NCBI GenBank assembly: GCA_003667245.1
Contig: RCNN01000128.1
Location: forward strand, 1 to 23,056
DNA from: Heterostelium multicystogenum
Lineage: Eukaryota; Evosea; Eumycetozoa; Acytosteliales; Acytosteliaceae
Length of the DNA: 23,056 bases
Reading direction: 5' to 3'
The notes beneath the pieces were generated by a model, which was given only the letters and a program-made list of their open reading frames with translations, was not told where the DNA came from and made no database searches. Within the stretch, counting starts at the first letter, position 1; each line of letters begins with the position of its first letter. The translations under genes were made by a program, and so were the position numbers. Below are positions 7,922 to 15,145 of the stretch, piece by piece.

Positions 7922-8287
7922 TCATGCAGCTTTCCCCATCAGCATCCCCTGGATGAACACATGCGCGTCATGCAACCGCATGTAATAGGTCCTCGAACTG
8001 CAGGCGCAGTGCAACAGCTTCTGCGAGAGGAAGCTTTCGTGGTTGCAGTAGTGCTCCCATACGACCAGGGCAAGACGAGGCGGCAAGTGTTTCCTGACGA
8101 TCAGTTCTATGTCGGCCGATTCATCCAGCAGCACCCGACTACCACGCGTGCCGCGTATCAACTCCCCTTTGCACTCCATCAACATGGCGATCATATTACC
8201 GCCACTCGGCCCGCCAGCGCCGTCCGGCACAGGCGAATGCAGATCCTGCGCCCACAGTTTGAGCATCTCATCGATTCGCTTAATCAA
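7922..8287 (-). CDS. Probable phage antitermination protein Q
   Basis: This is a 121-residue frame starting with TTG at 8287, which overlaps the primase-helicase stop (TTTGATTAA). GAGGAG lies seven bases upstream and supports this start. The C-terminal half (LPPRLALVVWEHYCNHESFLSQKLLHC...RTYYMRLHDAHVFIQ) has the sigma-region-4-like helix-turn-helix layout of Q-type antiterminators: an acidic/aromatic helix, a Ser-x-x-Gln-x-L turn and a final recognition helix. Its place, last in the early operon and just before the holin and a terminator, is where such proteins are encoded. They load on RNA polymerase at the late promoter and let it read through terminators into lysis and head genes. The family is inferred from pattern and position. 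Confidence 0.65.
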   Translation of the reverse strand: MIKRIDEMLKLWAQDLHSPVPDGAGGPSGGNMIAMLMECKGELIRGTRGSRVLLDESADIELIVRKHLPPRLALVVWEHYCNHESFLSQKLLHCACSSRTYYMRLHDAHVFIQGMLMGKAA

Positions 8288-10495
8288 AGCAAGGCTCCTC
8301 GATCACCGCCTGCTGCAACGCAGACGCACGCCCCCAGCCCGCAGGCTTTTCATAGGCCCATGGCCGCACTCCGCTTTTTGGCAGCGCGGGCATACGCCGC
8401 TTGCGCCATCCCAACCGGTGCATGATCGCCCCGACCCGCATCTGCTCGGGTTTGCCCCAATGCCCGAAGTCCAGCTTCAGCGCCTGGGTCAGGATCTCGT
8501 TACCGGTAGCGGTCTCCCCGATCTGCGACTCTTCCATCCAGGCCAGGATTGGCCCTTCCCATTCATCCACCACGAAGCGCTCGTCTTGAGCCTCGGCGAA
8601 CATCTTGGATTCGTCTTTATTCACCCACCAGATATCGCCCGCTTCAAAGCAGAACAGCGCCTCAGCCCACAGCTGATCGCGGATCTCGCGCAGTTGCTCC
8701 AGATCGACCTTGTTGCAGAACACCGGCCAGTAACGACGGTTGCCCGTGGCGTCCTTGAGGTACTCCTCTTGGTTGGTGGTGCCCACGAAAACACACTGGC
8801 GTGCACGTCATTCGTTCTGCGGCCATAGCTCTCGCGGTAGGTGTCGGTGGACGCGGAAAAAAACTGTTTGGCCTTGGTGCTTTCCGCCTTGTTGAAGCTG
8901 TCCAGCTCGCCCAGCTCGACGATCCACTTGCCGCGAATCGCCTGGAAGCTGTCTTTGTCACCTAGGGCAAAGGGCGTATCCATGAACCACTCGCCACCGA
9001 GCACGCCCATGGCCGTGGACTTACCGGCGCCCTGCCCGCCTTCGAGGATCATCACTGAGTCGGCCTTGCAGCCTGGGCGCATCACACGGGCAACCGCTGA
9101 GATGAGCCAGCGCTTACCGACCTTGGCCGAGTACTCACTGGCCTGGACGCCCAGCACATCGGTCAGCCAGGTTTCAATGCGTGGCACGCGATCCCATTCC
9201 AGCTTCTCCAGGTACTCCCGCACCGGGTGGAAGGCGTGGTCGTGGGCAACCACACTGACCGCCTCGATCACATGGGAAGCTTTGACCCGCAGGTTGTATT
9301 GCTGCGCGAGCCACTTCATCACTCGCATGTCGTCAATGTCGGCCCAGTCACCGGCACCGCCGCCGAAGGGCGCAGACCGCAGCTTGACGATCTTGGAGCT
9401 GAATACGCTGTAGCCGATGACACCGGCCCAGCGTTCGTCATTGCCCAGGATCAGCTCGACGTTTTGCATGTGCGCGATCAGGGAGCCATTTTCGGTGCGT
9501 GCCAGTTGATCCTTCCAGCCACCCGCTGCAGGAGGCTTGACCACCGCAAGCACCTGGCGGCGGACGGCCTCCAACCCCTCGGCGACGTGCAGGTCGTTGA
9601 AGTCGGTCCACTTGATCTCACGCTCGCCGGAGAACATCGGGGCAACCACCTGACCACCGACGACCAGCGCGGCGTTGTTGGCTTTCTCTTCACCGGGGTT
9701 CCAGGGGTCACCATTGGGACGCTTGGTTTTCCAGTCGTCGTCCCGGCAGATGATAAGTGGACAGCCAGGGAAGCGCTCGCGCATGGCCTTGGAGACAGGC
9801 AGCAGGTTGCCCGCGTCGAAGGCGATGGCGACAGTGAGCGACGTCGCCATGTGCAGGCTTGCGCCCGTGGCGTAGCCCTCACACACCAGCACCGGTTCGC
9901 CGGGCTCTGGGTGAGGGCCAATCAGGTGAAAAGCGCCCTCTTTAGACATACCGGGCGGCCAGTACTGCTTATCCCGACCGGTGTCTTCTTGCTTGACCGG
10001 GAAGATCACCTGCAGGCCGACGATCTGATCGCGGACGTTGCACATGGGTACCAAAAATGCGCCAGTACGTGGCGCATAGCGAACCTTGAAGCCAACGATT
10101 TGCTTTCGGTCCAGATAGGCGCTCTTACCCTTTTCTGGCATGCGCTTGAACAGGCCGGCTGCACGGTTGGCCGCTCGGCGTGATGCGTTGGCCGCGATCT
10201 CGGCGGCCTTACGCTTGGCATCTTCCTGGCGAGCGCGCATGACCTCCCGCTCCTCGGGGCTCATACGTCCGGGCTTGACCTTGATCTTTTGGGTATCGCC
10301 AGAACGCCAGTCACCGAAGCTGCCGAAGATCAGCGTCTCGTTTTTTTCGGTGCGGTGTTCGTGGATGACGTACCAGCCGTTTTTTTCCTTGCCTTTGTCC
10401 TGGGTGGTTTTGCAGCGGGTAAGCTTGCCGAATACCAAGGGTTGAGCGGGCTCAAGACCATAGTCCGCGAACTGATTAATCACATCATCGAGCAT
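8280..10495 (-). pseudogene. Phage primase-helicase (TOPRIM plus VapE-type ATPase), one frameshift
   Basis: The ATG at 10495 (AGAGGG upstream, overlapping the preceding stop) opens a long frame. A TOPRIM-like primase domain carries CEGYATGAS at about residues 205-213 and an acidic CRDDD at 251-255. Then comes a VapE/D5-type helicase with Walker A GGQGAGKST at 486-494 and Walker B-like WIVELGELD. Near 8800 the frame is lost: the minus-strand run GTGCACGCCAG lacks one base compared with the frame that continues as QCVFVGTTNQEEYLKD to the stop at 8280. The break removes sensor motifs and the C-terminal DNA-binding region from the main product. The normal protein of about 738 residues would initiate phage DNA replication, probably at the iterons near 7.6-7.9 kb. 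Confidence 0.85.
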
Positions 10496-10712
10496 AACGG
10501 GCAGCCCTCTGATCATCGACGGTCTTGCACTCAATGCAGAGCGTGCAACCTGGTTGTGCCAAACGACGGGCCTCGGGGATGGGGCCGTCACATTCGTCAC
10601 AGAACATCAGCGAATGCTGAGCCGTGGTAGACATCAGCGCCAGGCGTGCAGCGACGGCCTGATCGATCCGCTCTTGCACCAGGTCATTTGCGAAGTCAGC
10701 AATATCAGCCAC
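10485..10712 (-). CDS. TraR/DksA-type zinc-finger protein
   Basis: The protein of 75 residues starts at GTG 10712 (MADIADFANDLVQERIDQA), with GGTGG just upstream. An earlier GTG at 10724 lacks a ribosome site. The C4 zinc finger is CDEC at residues 38-41 and CIEC at 59-62, joined by the PIPEARR signature of the DksA/TraR C-terminal domain. The N-terminal helix is short, as in TraR. Phage and plasmid members bind the secondary channel of RNA polymerase and mimic DksA with ppGpp. It overlaps the CII-type gene upstream and the primase-helicase gene downstream, so it is a translationally coupled member of the early operon. Confidence 0.8.
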   Translation of the reverse strand: MADIADFANDLVQERIDQAVAARLALMSTTAQHSLMFCDECDGPIPEARRLAQPGCTLCIECKTVDDQRAARYAR

Positions 10713-11224
10713 GTTCCACCCCACAAGTCGTCTGGTTGACGTAGCGGGCGCGGGTTGTACATGCCCAACAAACCCTGGATACCGCGAAACACCAACTGGC
10801 GTATCTCAGCCAGCTCACGGTCATCGACCTTGCCGTCGCCAATGTGCTTGGCCCAGGTTTCGGACAAATCGGCGACCTGCCGGAAAAACATGGCGATACC
10901 CGTGGTCAGGGTCTCAGGCATGTCGTTGGTGTACGCCTCAGCCAATTCCTGCCAGATCGTGTCGCCCACAAGGGCGTGCACCGCATCGAGAATGCGGCGG
11001 TCCTTGGTCAGTTCGAGGATCTCGCCGAACTCCTGGATGTTGACGGTGTGCGAGGGATGGGTGGGAGACAACTTGTGCTGCAGCGTGGTGGCATTGCGGC
11101 CGGTGGTGGCGGCGATTGCTGCGGCACCGCCGGGATAGTCCCGTGCGGCGTGATACAGGGCTAATTCGAGCGTCAGTATTTCCTTTTGCGCTCGATCAAC
11201 ACAGCTTAAAGCTACTCGGCTCAT
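10705..11224 (-). pseudogene. Phage regulatory protein CII (CP76 type), frameshift near its 3' end
   Basis: The ATG at 11224 has AGGA nine bases upstream. The first 159 residues are intact: a helical lead (ILTLELALYHAARDYPGG), a helix-turn-helix (AAIAATTGRNATTLQHKLSP) and HTVNIQEFGEILELTKDRR, the hallmark of the CP76/phage_CII_bact family, then a long C-terminal helix region (ELAEIRQLVFRGIQGLLG). Near 10750 one base seems missing. The next frame ends at a TGA at 10705-10707, overlapping the start of the DksA-like gene as expected, whereas the frame as written runs on to 10634. The protein is a transcription regulator of the lysis-lysogeny decision. Loss of about 14 C-terminal residues may not abolish its activity. 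Confidence 0.75.
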
Positions 11225-11389
11225 GGCATTAATCCTACTAAGTTGCCAGTGCCCCGCGACGTGTAGTGGTGATACATTTGCCGCGTGGCTTGAAAGGGCC
11301 CAAACGCCGGCAAGATCTAGGGATCGAAACCGGCACCGTGCCGAGGCGAACAATCCGTTGCTCACCTCTGGCGCAACAGCTGCCTAATC

Positions 11390-11548
11390 TGTGGTGGAAA
11401 AGGCAGCAACCCAAGACATCCGTGTCTTGGCAGCGCGATAAAGGGAGGTGGTTTGCATGTGGTGTGCCCTCCTACCTTCGTCGCGACCCGACAGCACTGT
11501 GGTGGTGTGTGCCGGGAGGAACTGGGCGACCCTTGGGTCGCCTTTTTT
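11390..11548 (+). ncRNA. Candidate structured plus-strand RNA, antisense to the cro-cII leader
   Basis: The 330-bp gap between the cII-like and cro-like genes has no credible gene. On the plus strand it contains a perfect 8-bp hairpin with a TCCG tetraloop (11411-11430), a second possible GGAGG/CCTCC pairing (about 11433-11475), and a strong intrinsic terminator at 11525-11548. A terminator facing this way has no plus-strand coding gene to serve. I therefore infer a short RNA antisense to the leader of the pR transcript, comparable in idea to lambda OOP. No convincing promoter was found, which limits confidence. Confidence 0.35.
11525..11548 (+). terminator. Strong plus-strand intrinsic terminator
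   Basis: GGCGACCC (11525-11532), loop TT and GGGTCGCC (11535-11542) are followed by six T (11543-11548). On the minus strand no U-tract follows, so it acts on plus-strand transcripts only. Confidence 0.8.
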
Positions 11549-11552
11549 CTAT

Positions 11553-11813
11553 CTACGCTGCAGCTTTCTGCGGGGCTGATACGTTGAGCAACCAGGCAGC
11601 GTCGAACGCGTTGCCCTTTTGCTCAGCGGCGGTCGCTAAGAGCTTTGCGTAGTGGGTTTCACCGGTGTAATCGGTGCGTGGAAGGCTGGCAGCCAAGCGC
11701 CATTTATTGAGTGCTTGGTAACTCCTGTCACATACCTTGGCGGCGGCTCCGATACCGCCTACTGCTTCAAATGCGAACGCGATGGCGTTCGGAAAATCTG
11801 CGGGGTCCAACAT
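11553..11813 (-). CDS. Cro/YdaS-like prophage DNA-binding protein
   Basis: This protein of 86 residues starts at the ATG at 11813 with GGAGG five bases upstream. An in-frame ATG at 11825 would place the start on the ribosome site itself and is less likely. It contains a helix-turn-helix of the YdaS/Cro type (VGGIGAAAKVCDRSYQALNKWRL), followed by LPRTDYTGETHYAKLLATA, a motif common in Pseudomonas prophage Cro-like proteins. It is divergent from cI across the operator region and is the first gene of the minus-strand early operon. By analogy it would shut off cI expression and favour lytic growth. The frame is intact. Confidence 0.8.
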   Translation of the reverse strand: MLDPADFPNAIAFAFEAVGGIGAAAKVCDRSYQALNKWRLAASLPRTDYTGETHYAKLLATAAEQKGNAFDAAWLLNVSAPQKAAA

Positions 11814-11826
11814 GGCAACCTCCATT

Positions 11827-11845
11827 TATCAACTCGCGGTTGATA
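11827..11845. promoter_or_regulatory. CI/Cro operator O1
   Basis: A perfect 19-bp palindrome TATCAAC-TCGCG-GTTGATA overlaps the predicted -10 of the cro promoter. Confidence 0.8.
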
Positions 11846-11870
11846 TTAACATCAACTGACTATTGCGCAA
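11843..11870 (-). promoter_or_regulatory. Predicted pR promoter for cro
   Basis: On the minus strand TTGCGC (-35, 11870-11865) is spaced 16 bp from TAATAT (-10, 11848-11843). The -10 overlaps O1 and the -35 overlaps a degenerate half operator (11850-11868, CATCAAC...). Transcription would start about 20 bases before the cro ATG. Confidence 0.5.
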
Positions 11871-11882
11871 CCCCTGTGAGAG

Positions 11883-11901
11883 TATCAACTCATGGTTGAT
11901 A
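11883..11901. promoter_or_regulatory. CI/Cro operator O3, covering the cI start codon
   Basis: A perfect palindrome TATCAAC-TCATG-GTTGATA has the ATG of cI (11892-11894) in its 5-bp centre. A protein bound here would block expression of cI itself. Confidence 0.8.
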
Positions 11902-12614
11902 AGAATGAGCTACGGGCAGCTTTCACGGCGCGCCTTCACGAAGCACTCGACGATGCCGGTGTACGCACCCGCGGGCGTGGGGTGGATATTCATAAGCACT
12001 TGAAAAGTCTTGGGGTGAGTAAGAGCCCCCAGGCGGTGAGCAAATGGTTGAACGGGGACGCCATCCCTGAAGCCGACAGCATGGCTATACTGTGCTCGTG
12101 GTTGAAGGTGCGAAGGGAGTGGCTGGAGTACGGTGTGCTACCCAAAAATCAAACGGTGAGCAGTAACGTTCATCAGCTCAGTCCACGCGTTGACAGCAAT
12201 ATTCGCGAAGTAACTCGACTTTTTGGAAAGGTCCCACTGATATCGTGGGTACAGGCCGGTGCATGGTGTGAGTCAAATTTTGAGCAACATGATGGAGAGT
12301 CATGGCTATCCTGCCCAGTACCAATCAGCAAGAACGGATATGCCCTCAAAGTTCTCGGCGACTCCATGACGAATCCTGGTCCCGGTCGTAGCTATCCAAC
12401 TGGATGTATCATATTTGTAGATCCAGAAGCGGAGACTAAAACTGGAGATAGGGTGATAGCTCGGGTTCCACGTACTAATGAGGCCACTTTTAAAATATTG
12501 GTAGAAGATGCCGGAAGGCAATTTTTAAGGCCTATAAACCCTCAATATCCAATAATTGACATTACTGAAGAAACTCACATTTTGTGGAAAAGTGGTGGGA
12601 TCGTTCATACCTGA
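11892..12614 (+). CDS. cI: CI-type prophage repressor (S24 peptidase, LexA-like)
   Basis: This 240-residue protein is complete. The N-terminal part (residues 28-60) has a helix-turn-helix (GVDIHKHLKSLGVSKSPQAVSKWLNG). The C-terminal S24 domain has the self-cleavage bond at Ala122-Gly123 (WVQAGAW), the serine nucleophile Ser158 (LGDSMTNP) and the lysine base Lys201 (ATFKILV). It therefore should be cleaved when RecA is activated by DNA damage. It maintains lysogeny by binding the TATCAAC-N5-GTTGATA sites on both sides of the immunity segment. Its ATG lies in the centre of one of these sites, which implies negative autoregulation. The second half is more AT-rich than the first. Its 3' end overlaps by 53 bp the convergent gene ending at 12562. 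Confidence 0.9.
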   Translation: MVDKNELRAAFTARLHEALDDAGVRTRGRGVDIHKHLKSLGVSKSPQAVSKWLNGDAIPEADSMAILCSWLKVRREWLEYGVLPKNQTVSSNVHQLSPRVDSNIREVTRLFGKVPLISWVQAGAWCESNFEQHDGESWLSCPVPISKNGYALKVLGDSMTNPGPGRSYPTGCIIFVDPEAETKTGDRVIARVPRTNEATFKILVEDAGRQFLRPINPQYPIIDITEETHILWKSGGIVHT

Positions 12615-12993
12615 ATGACCCACCAAGCTCAAAAGGCCCGGTCGCGATTATTTCGTCAAGAACGCTATCCATATTCCATTTCTTGGCTTTTAATACTGCA
12701 TATAGATCCGCAAAGCTTTCCTTTGCTTCTTTAGTACCGATGTCTTTCACTCGATATATAACCATATCAATATCCTCGGGCCACTCATCGGGTGTGTATG
12801 AAGCCAAATGATGAATGTCGGCTCTCCCGGGATAATAGAATAGGACGTATCCTTCGCCACCAATCATCATCGACCACTTATGCTTTCCATCATAGAGAAA
12901 GAACATCTCGCCATCACCACCACCGTCAACGACGTCGGAGATTTTGTCTTTCTCTGTGATCATAACATTGACTGCAACTACAATCTTGCTCAT
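12562..12993 (-). CDS. Unknown soluble protein, second gene of the immunity-region cassette
   Basis: This is a 143-residue protein with ATG at 12993 overlapping the stop of the gene before it (ATGA), so the two are translationally coupled. It has no signal or membrane segment. The N-terminal half reads as alternating strands (KIVVAVNVMI, MFFLYDG, WSMMIGGEGYVLFYY) and the C-terminal half as helices (KEAKESFADLYAVLKAKKWNMDSVLDEII). I do not recognise the family. Base composition is clearly AT-richer than that of the surrounding phage genes, suggesting separate acquisition. Its tail overlaps the 3' end of cI on the opposite strand. Position beside the repressor and pairing with a membrane protein recall the soluble/membrane pair RexA/RexB of lambda, but no sequence similarity was seen. 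Confidence 0.7.
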   Translation of the reverse strand: MSKIVVAVNVMITEKDKISDVVDGGGDGEMFFLYDGKHKWSMMIGGEGYVLFYYPGRADIHHLASYTPDEWPEDIDMVIYRVKDIGTKEAKESFADLYAVLKAKKWNMDSVLDEIIATGPFELGGSFRYERSHHFSTKCEFLQ

Positions 12994-13541
12994 GTACGCC
13001 CCCCAACAATCTCATCAATAACTTGAATATTAAGATGTCTGATCTTCTCTCTAATCTCACTCACCAAAGCTCTTTTCATTGGCTCCGTGATTTTTTTACC
13101 TTTGTCACTTTTGGTTATAACACCTTCAATCAAAATCACTTGCTCTGCCATGATTAACTTAAGCTTATCATTACCTCTAACCTGCCCTAGAAACTCATGC
13201 AATATATTCATTATCACAAGATTTTCTTCGTCATTAGTTGCGGTATACTCATTAATGCGATCTAACTTCTCCTTCAATTCTGTCAAAGACAACTGATAGG
13301 AATAATTTAGCAACAGTGAGAATACTGATGCGATCGCATCGCGCTTAAATACAAAAAGATATATTGCAATTGCAGAAGCACCGATAGTGAAAATATCAGC
13401 GAACAAACCAACGATATCTGTAAATTGCTTCAAGCCCTCCCCCTCCATAGCAGCGATTTCCGCTTTCAGATCCTCTAAAGCGCAGTGGGCGCGTGACTTG
13501 ATAGCAGATTGCTCACGCGTGAGCAAGAACAAGCCTTTCAT
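12990..13541 (-). CDS. Unknown membrane protein, first gene of the immunity-region cassette
   Basis: This is a 183-residue protein with one clear hydrophobic segment at about residues 43-65 (IVGLFADIFTIGASAIAIYLFVF), flanked by KR. A charged, mostly helical C-terminal two-thirds (SLTELKEKLDRINEY, HEFLGQVRGNDKLKLIMAEQV, SEIREKIRHLNIQVIDEI) is probably cytoplasmic. The first 40 residues are also helical. The ATG at 13541 abuts a CI operator (13543-13561), so expression should depend on the repressor; the ribosome site is weak. AT-rich and intact, it is coupled by ATGA to the following gene. I do not recognise a family. A prophage exclusion or defence role is inferred only from location and architecture. 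Confidence 0.7.
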   Translation of the reverse strand: MKGLFLLTREQSAIKSRAHCALEDLKAEIAAMEGEGLKQFTDIVGLFADIFTIGASAIAIYLFVFKRDAIASVFSLLLNYSYQLSLTELKEKLDRINEYTATNDEENLVIMNILHEFLGQVRGNDKLKLIMAEQVILIEGVITKSDKGKKITEPMKRALVSEIREKIRHLNIQVIDEIVGGRT

Positions 13542-13542
13542 A

Positions 13543-13561
13543 AATCAACTTTCGGTTGACA
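13543..13561. promoter_or_regulatory. CI operator, left pair, site 1
   Basis: AATCAAC-TTTCG-GTTGACA has 17 of 19 positions as in O1/O3 outside the centre. It lies directly upstream of the membrane-protein gene start (13541) and contains the -35 TTGACA of the divergent early promoter. Confidence 0.7.
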
Positions 13562-13584
13562 TTAATCAACCAGCGGTTGATATT
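13556..13584 (+). promoter_or_regulatory. Predicted pL-type early promoter
   Basis: TTGACA (13556-13561, perfect -35) is spaced exactly 17 bp from GATATT (13579-13584). Both boxes overlap CI operators, so repression in the lysogen is expected. It would drive the plus-strand early operon beginning at 13620. Confidence 0.65.
13564..13582. promoter_or_regulatory. CI operator, left pair, site 2
   Basis: AATCAAC-CAGCG-GTTGATA; its centre is 21 bp, two helical turns, from that of site 1, allowing cooperative binding on one DNA face. Confidence 0.75.
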
Positions 13585-13619
13585 TGCCTAACTCTTTCAC
13601 CACAGAGCGAGGCAACACC

Positions 13620-13796
13620 ATGCACACCACAGCTACCCTGCACGTCCACCCGGCCGCTGCTAACCCCTCCCGCATCTTTGAAATCCGCCGCCTAGCGCAA
13701 GACCTTGGCTGCACATTCATCGCGTCCAAACCTAAGCCTAAAGAACGCAACGCGCTCTGCCCGTTCGATCCAAACGGCGGAGGGCAAGCGGCATGA
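13620..13796 (+). CDS. Small early phage protein, unknown
   Basis: This protein of 58 residues starts at the ATG at 13620 (GAGG seven bases upstream). The in-frame ATG at 13584 falls on the promoter and is rejected. The sequence (ATLHVHPAAANPSRIFEIRRLAQDLGC...) shows one amphipathic helix and a short basic tail, with no known domain. It is the first gene behind the pL-type promoter and overlaps the next gene by ATGA. Confidence 0.55.
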   Translation: MHTTATLHVHPAAANPSRIFEIRRLAQDLGCTFIASKPKPKERNALCPFDPNGGGQAA

Positions 13797-14296
13797 GCAA
13801 GTACAAACTCGACAACCGCACCCTGACCCTGCTCAAGGCTCAGGTAAACCTAACCGAAACCTTCAACCACCTGCTGCGTGCCGAAGTTCAGCGGGAGGCC
13901 CTAGCCTTCCGCCTGAAAGTTGAGCGCTGCAAAGCCGACACGCACTTCACAATTGAGCTGGGCTGCGAACGCCACACGCTGACCCTGACCAACAGCAAAA
14001 AGATGCATCTTAAGCTTGCGGACTTCATTGAAGAGATCGTCAACGGGCCAGACAGTCCAAGCGATCCGTCGTCTGTGCCACACGCAGACCGCCGCTACGG
14101 CGTCTTCGAAATTGAACACAAGCAGCGTGTGTTCGACCTGGTGCAAACCGGCGGCGCGCTCAGCCTCGATATGGGTTTTGAGCAACCTATCAACCTGGCA
14201 ATCCATCGCAACAAAACCCGCACTGGCATCACCCACCATCATGAGCATCGGCGTCAAGAAGCCATTCAGCAAGTGCTTCACGGTGTGCGGCAGTGA
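13793..14296 (+). CDS. Early phage protein, unknown
   Basis: The ATG at 13793 overlaps the preceding stop. The first about 145 residues look coding (KLDNRTLTLLKAQVNLTETF, FTIELGCERHTLTLTN, YGVFEIEHKQRVFDLVQTGG, MGFEQPINLAIHRNKTRTG), with a probable beta-rich core; no family was recognised. The last 20 residues (HHHEHRRQEAIQQ...) are low-complexity and are read over the next gene. A one-base change near 14225 would instead end the protein at the TGA at 14242, overlapping the start at 14241. The frame as written may therefore be slightly wrong at its end. Confidence 0.6.
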   Translation: MSKYKLDNRTLTLLKAQVNLTETFNHLLRAEVQREALAFRLKVERCKADTHFTIELGCERHTLTLTNSKKMHLKLADFIEEIVNGPDSPSDPSSVPHADRRYGVFEIEHKQRVFDLVQTGGALSLDMGFEQPINLAIHRNKTRTGITHHHEHRRQEAIQQVLHGVRQ

Positions 14297-14375
14297 CGTG
14301 GAGATCTACTCCATGGTGGCCGAATCCATCACCCACCTGGCAGCCGTGGCGACTCCCGCCGCGCATGCAGCCTAG
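14241..14375 (+). CDS. Small early phage protein, unknown
   Basis: A frame of 44 residues from the ATG at 14241 (IGVKKPFSKCFTVCGSDVEIYSMVAESITHLA...) lies between the previous gene and the GGAGG ribosome site of the next. The sequence looks conserved rather than random and has two cysteines in CFTVC. It has no ribosome site of its own, so translational coupling is likely. Function unknown. Confidence 0.45.
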   Translation: MSIGVKKPFSKCFTVCGSDVEIYSMVAESITHLAAVATPAAHAA

Positions 14376-14384
14376 GAGGTCGCG

Positions 14385-14669
14385 ATGGAACGTAGCCTGG
14401 AAAAGGCCGCCAAGTACTTCGGCCTCACCCGCCCCAAACTGATCGCACTGATGCGTGACAAGGGCTTGCTCACTGACCGCAACCTCCCGGCATTCCCTGT
14501 ACGTGACCGGGAATACCTGCGGATCAAGAACGGTAACTGGTACCACGAGAAGGCCGGTATGCAATACAGCCAGTCGACGAAGGTCCGGCAAGCCGGCATG
14601 CCCTGGCTGGCGAGTCAGCTTGGCCTCGAACTGCCAGCCATCCCGGCAGACAACCGTGACGTGGCCTAG
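14385..14669 (+). CDS. KilAC/antirepressor C-terminal-domain-like protein
   Basis: This 94-residue protein has an excellent ribosome site (GGAGG, 5-nt spacing). The first 60 residues (SLEKAAKYFGLTRPKLIALMRDKGLL...DREYLRIKNGNWY) have the winged-helix pattern of the C-terminal domain of phage antirepressors (ANT/KilAC): a helix-turn-helix and then a short hairpin with the NGxW/Y signature. The usual N-terminal Bro or AntA domain is absent, so it is a stand-alone version common in Pseudomonas prophage early operons. It probably modulates the repressor or host functions. The frame is intact. Confidence 0.65.
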   Translation: MERSLEKAAKYFGLTRPKLIALMRDKGLLTDRNLPAFPVRDREYLRIKNGNWYHEKAGMQYSQSTKVRQAGMPWLASQLGLELPAIPADNRDVA

Positions 14670-14874
14670 GGAGTACGCCCGCCAGATCGTCGCCATGCAC
14701 ACACGCGAGGAGCGCAATGCAGCGCTCCTCGAAGTGCCGGAGCATCTGCGGGAGCTGACCAAACGCCACTGCCTGAATGCTTGGAATCACCCATCACGAC
14801 TCAAACGCAAGGAGTCCGCTGCCCATGAGCAACAACAGTCAAACACCGCTACGGCTGCAACCCGCGCCGGATAG
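14656..14874 (+). CDS. Small early phage protein, unknown
   Basis: A GTG at 14656 within the 3' end of the previous gene opens a 72-residue frame. Its first 50 residues are protein-like and rich in charged helix (TWPREYARQIVAMHTREERNAALLEVPEHLREL). Similar short proteins lie next to KilAC-like genes in Pseudomonas prophages as far as I recall. From about 14825 the frame is merely the shadow of the next gene's start, so a one-base indel may have moved the true stop, probably the TGA at 14826. Function unknown. Confidence 0.45.
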   Translation: MTWPREYARQIVAMHTREERNAALLEVPEHLRELTKRHCLNAWNHPSRLKRKESAAHEQQQSNTATAATRAG

Positions 14875-15144
14875 CGCAACCGTCGAGATGCTGCACCAAC
14901 TCTTCGGCGACGTGCTTATCCCCCTGGAAAAGCTGCGCGCGCATTACTTCAAGAACCTCAACGAGAAGACTTTCACTGAGGCGATCAACAGCGGCCGTAT
15001 TCAGCTGCCGGTGACCACCCTGGATCACAGCGTCAAGGCGTTGCGGTATGCCCACATCAAGCATGTCGCAGCCCTGATCGATATCCGCGCTTATAGAGCG
15101 GATGAAGAAATGCCGCGACAGAAGCCGTCGGCGACGAGGTGTGA
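14825..15144 (+). pseudogene. PrtN-like pyocin activator family protein, frameshifted near its 3' end
   Basis: The ATG at 14825 is preceded by GGAG ten bases upstream. The protein has the PrtN pattern: VEMLHQLFGDVLIPLEKLR, HYFKNLNEKTFTEAINSG, IQLPVTTL and the closing helix HIKHVAALIDIRAY. PrtN of P. aeruginosa activates pyocin operons after DNA damage, and phage-borne relatives may act on late or lysis genes. Near 15110 the frame changes. With one more base it would end at the TGA at 15142-15144, just before the next ATG, but as written it is fused to the following zinc-ribbon frame and ends at 15343. The loss affects only the C-terminal tail, so DNA binding may be kept. Confidence 0.7.
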
Positions 15145-15145
15145 C

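Noticed and set aside
9227..10183. 318-residue plus-strand open frame
   Set aside because: It is antisense to the TOPRIM/helicase gene, whose motifs are clear, has no domain pattern and no ribosome site.
11266..11652. 128-residue plus-strand frame across the cro-cII gap
   Set aside because: Runs through a strong terminator and into the antisense of the Cro-like gene; composition is not protein-like and there is no ribosome site.
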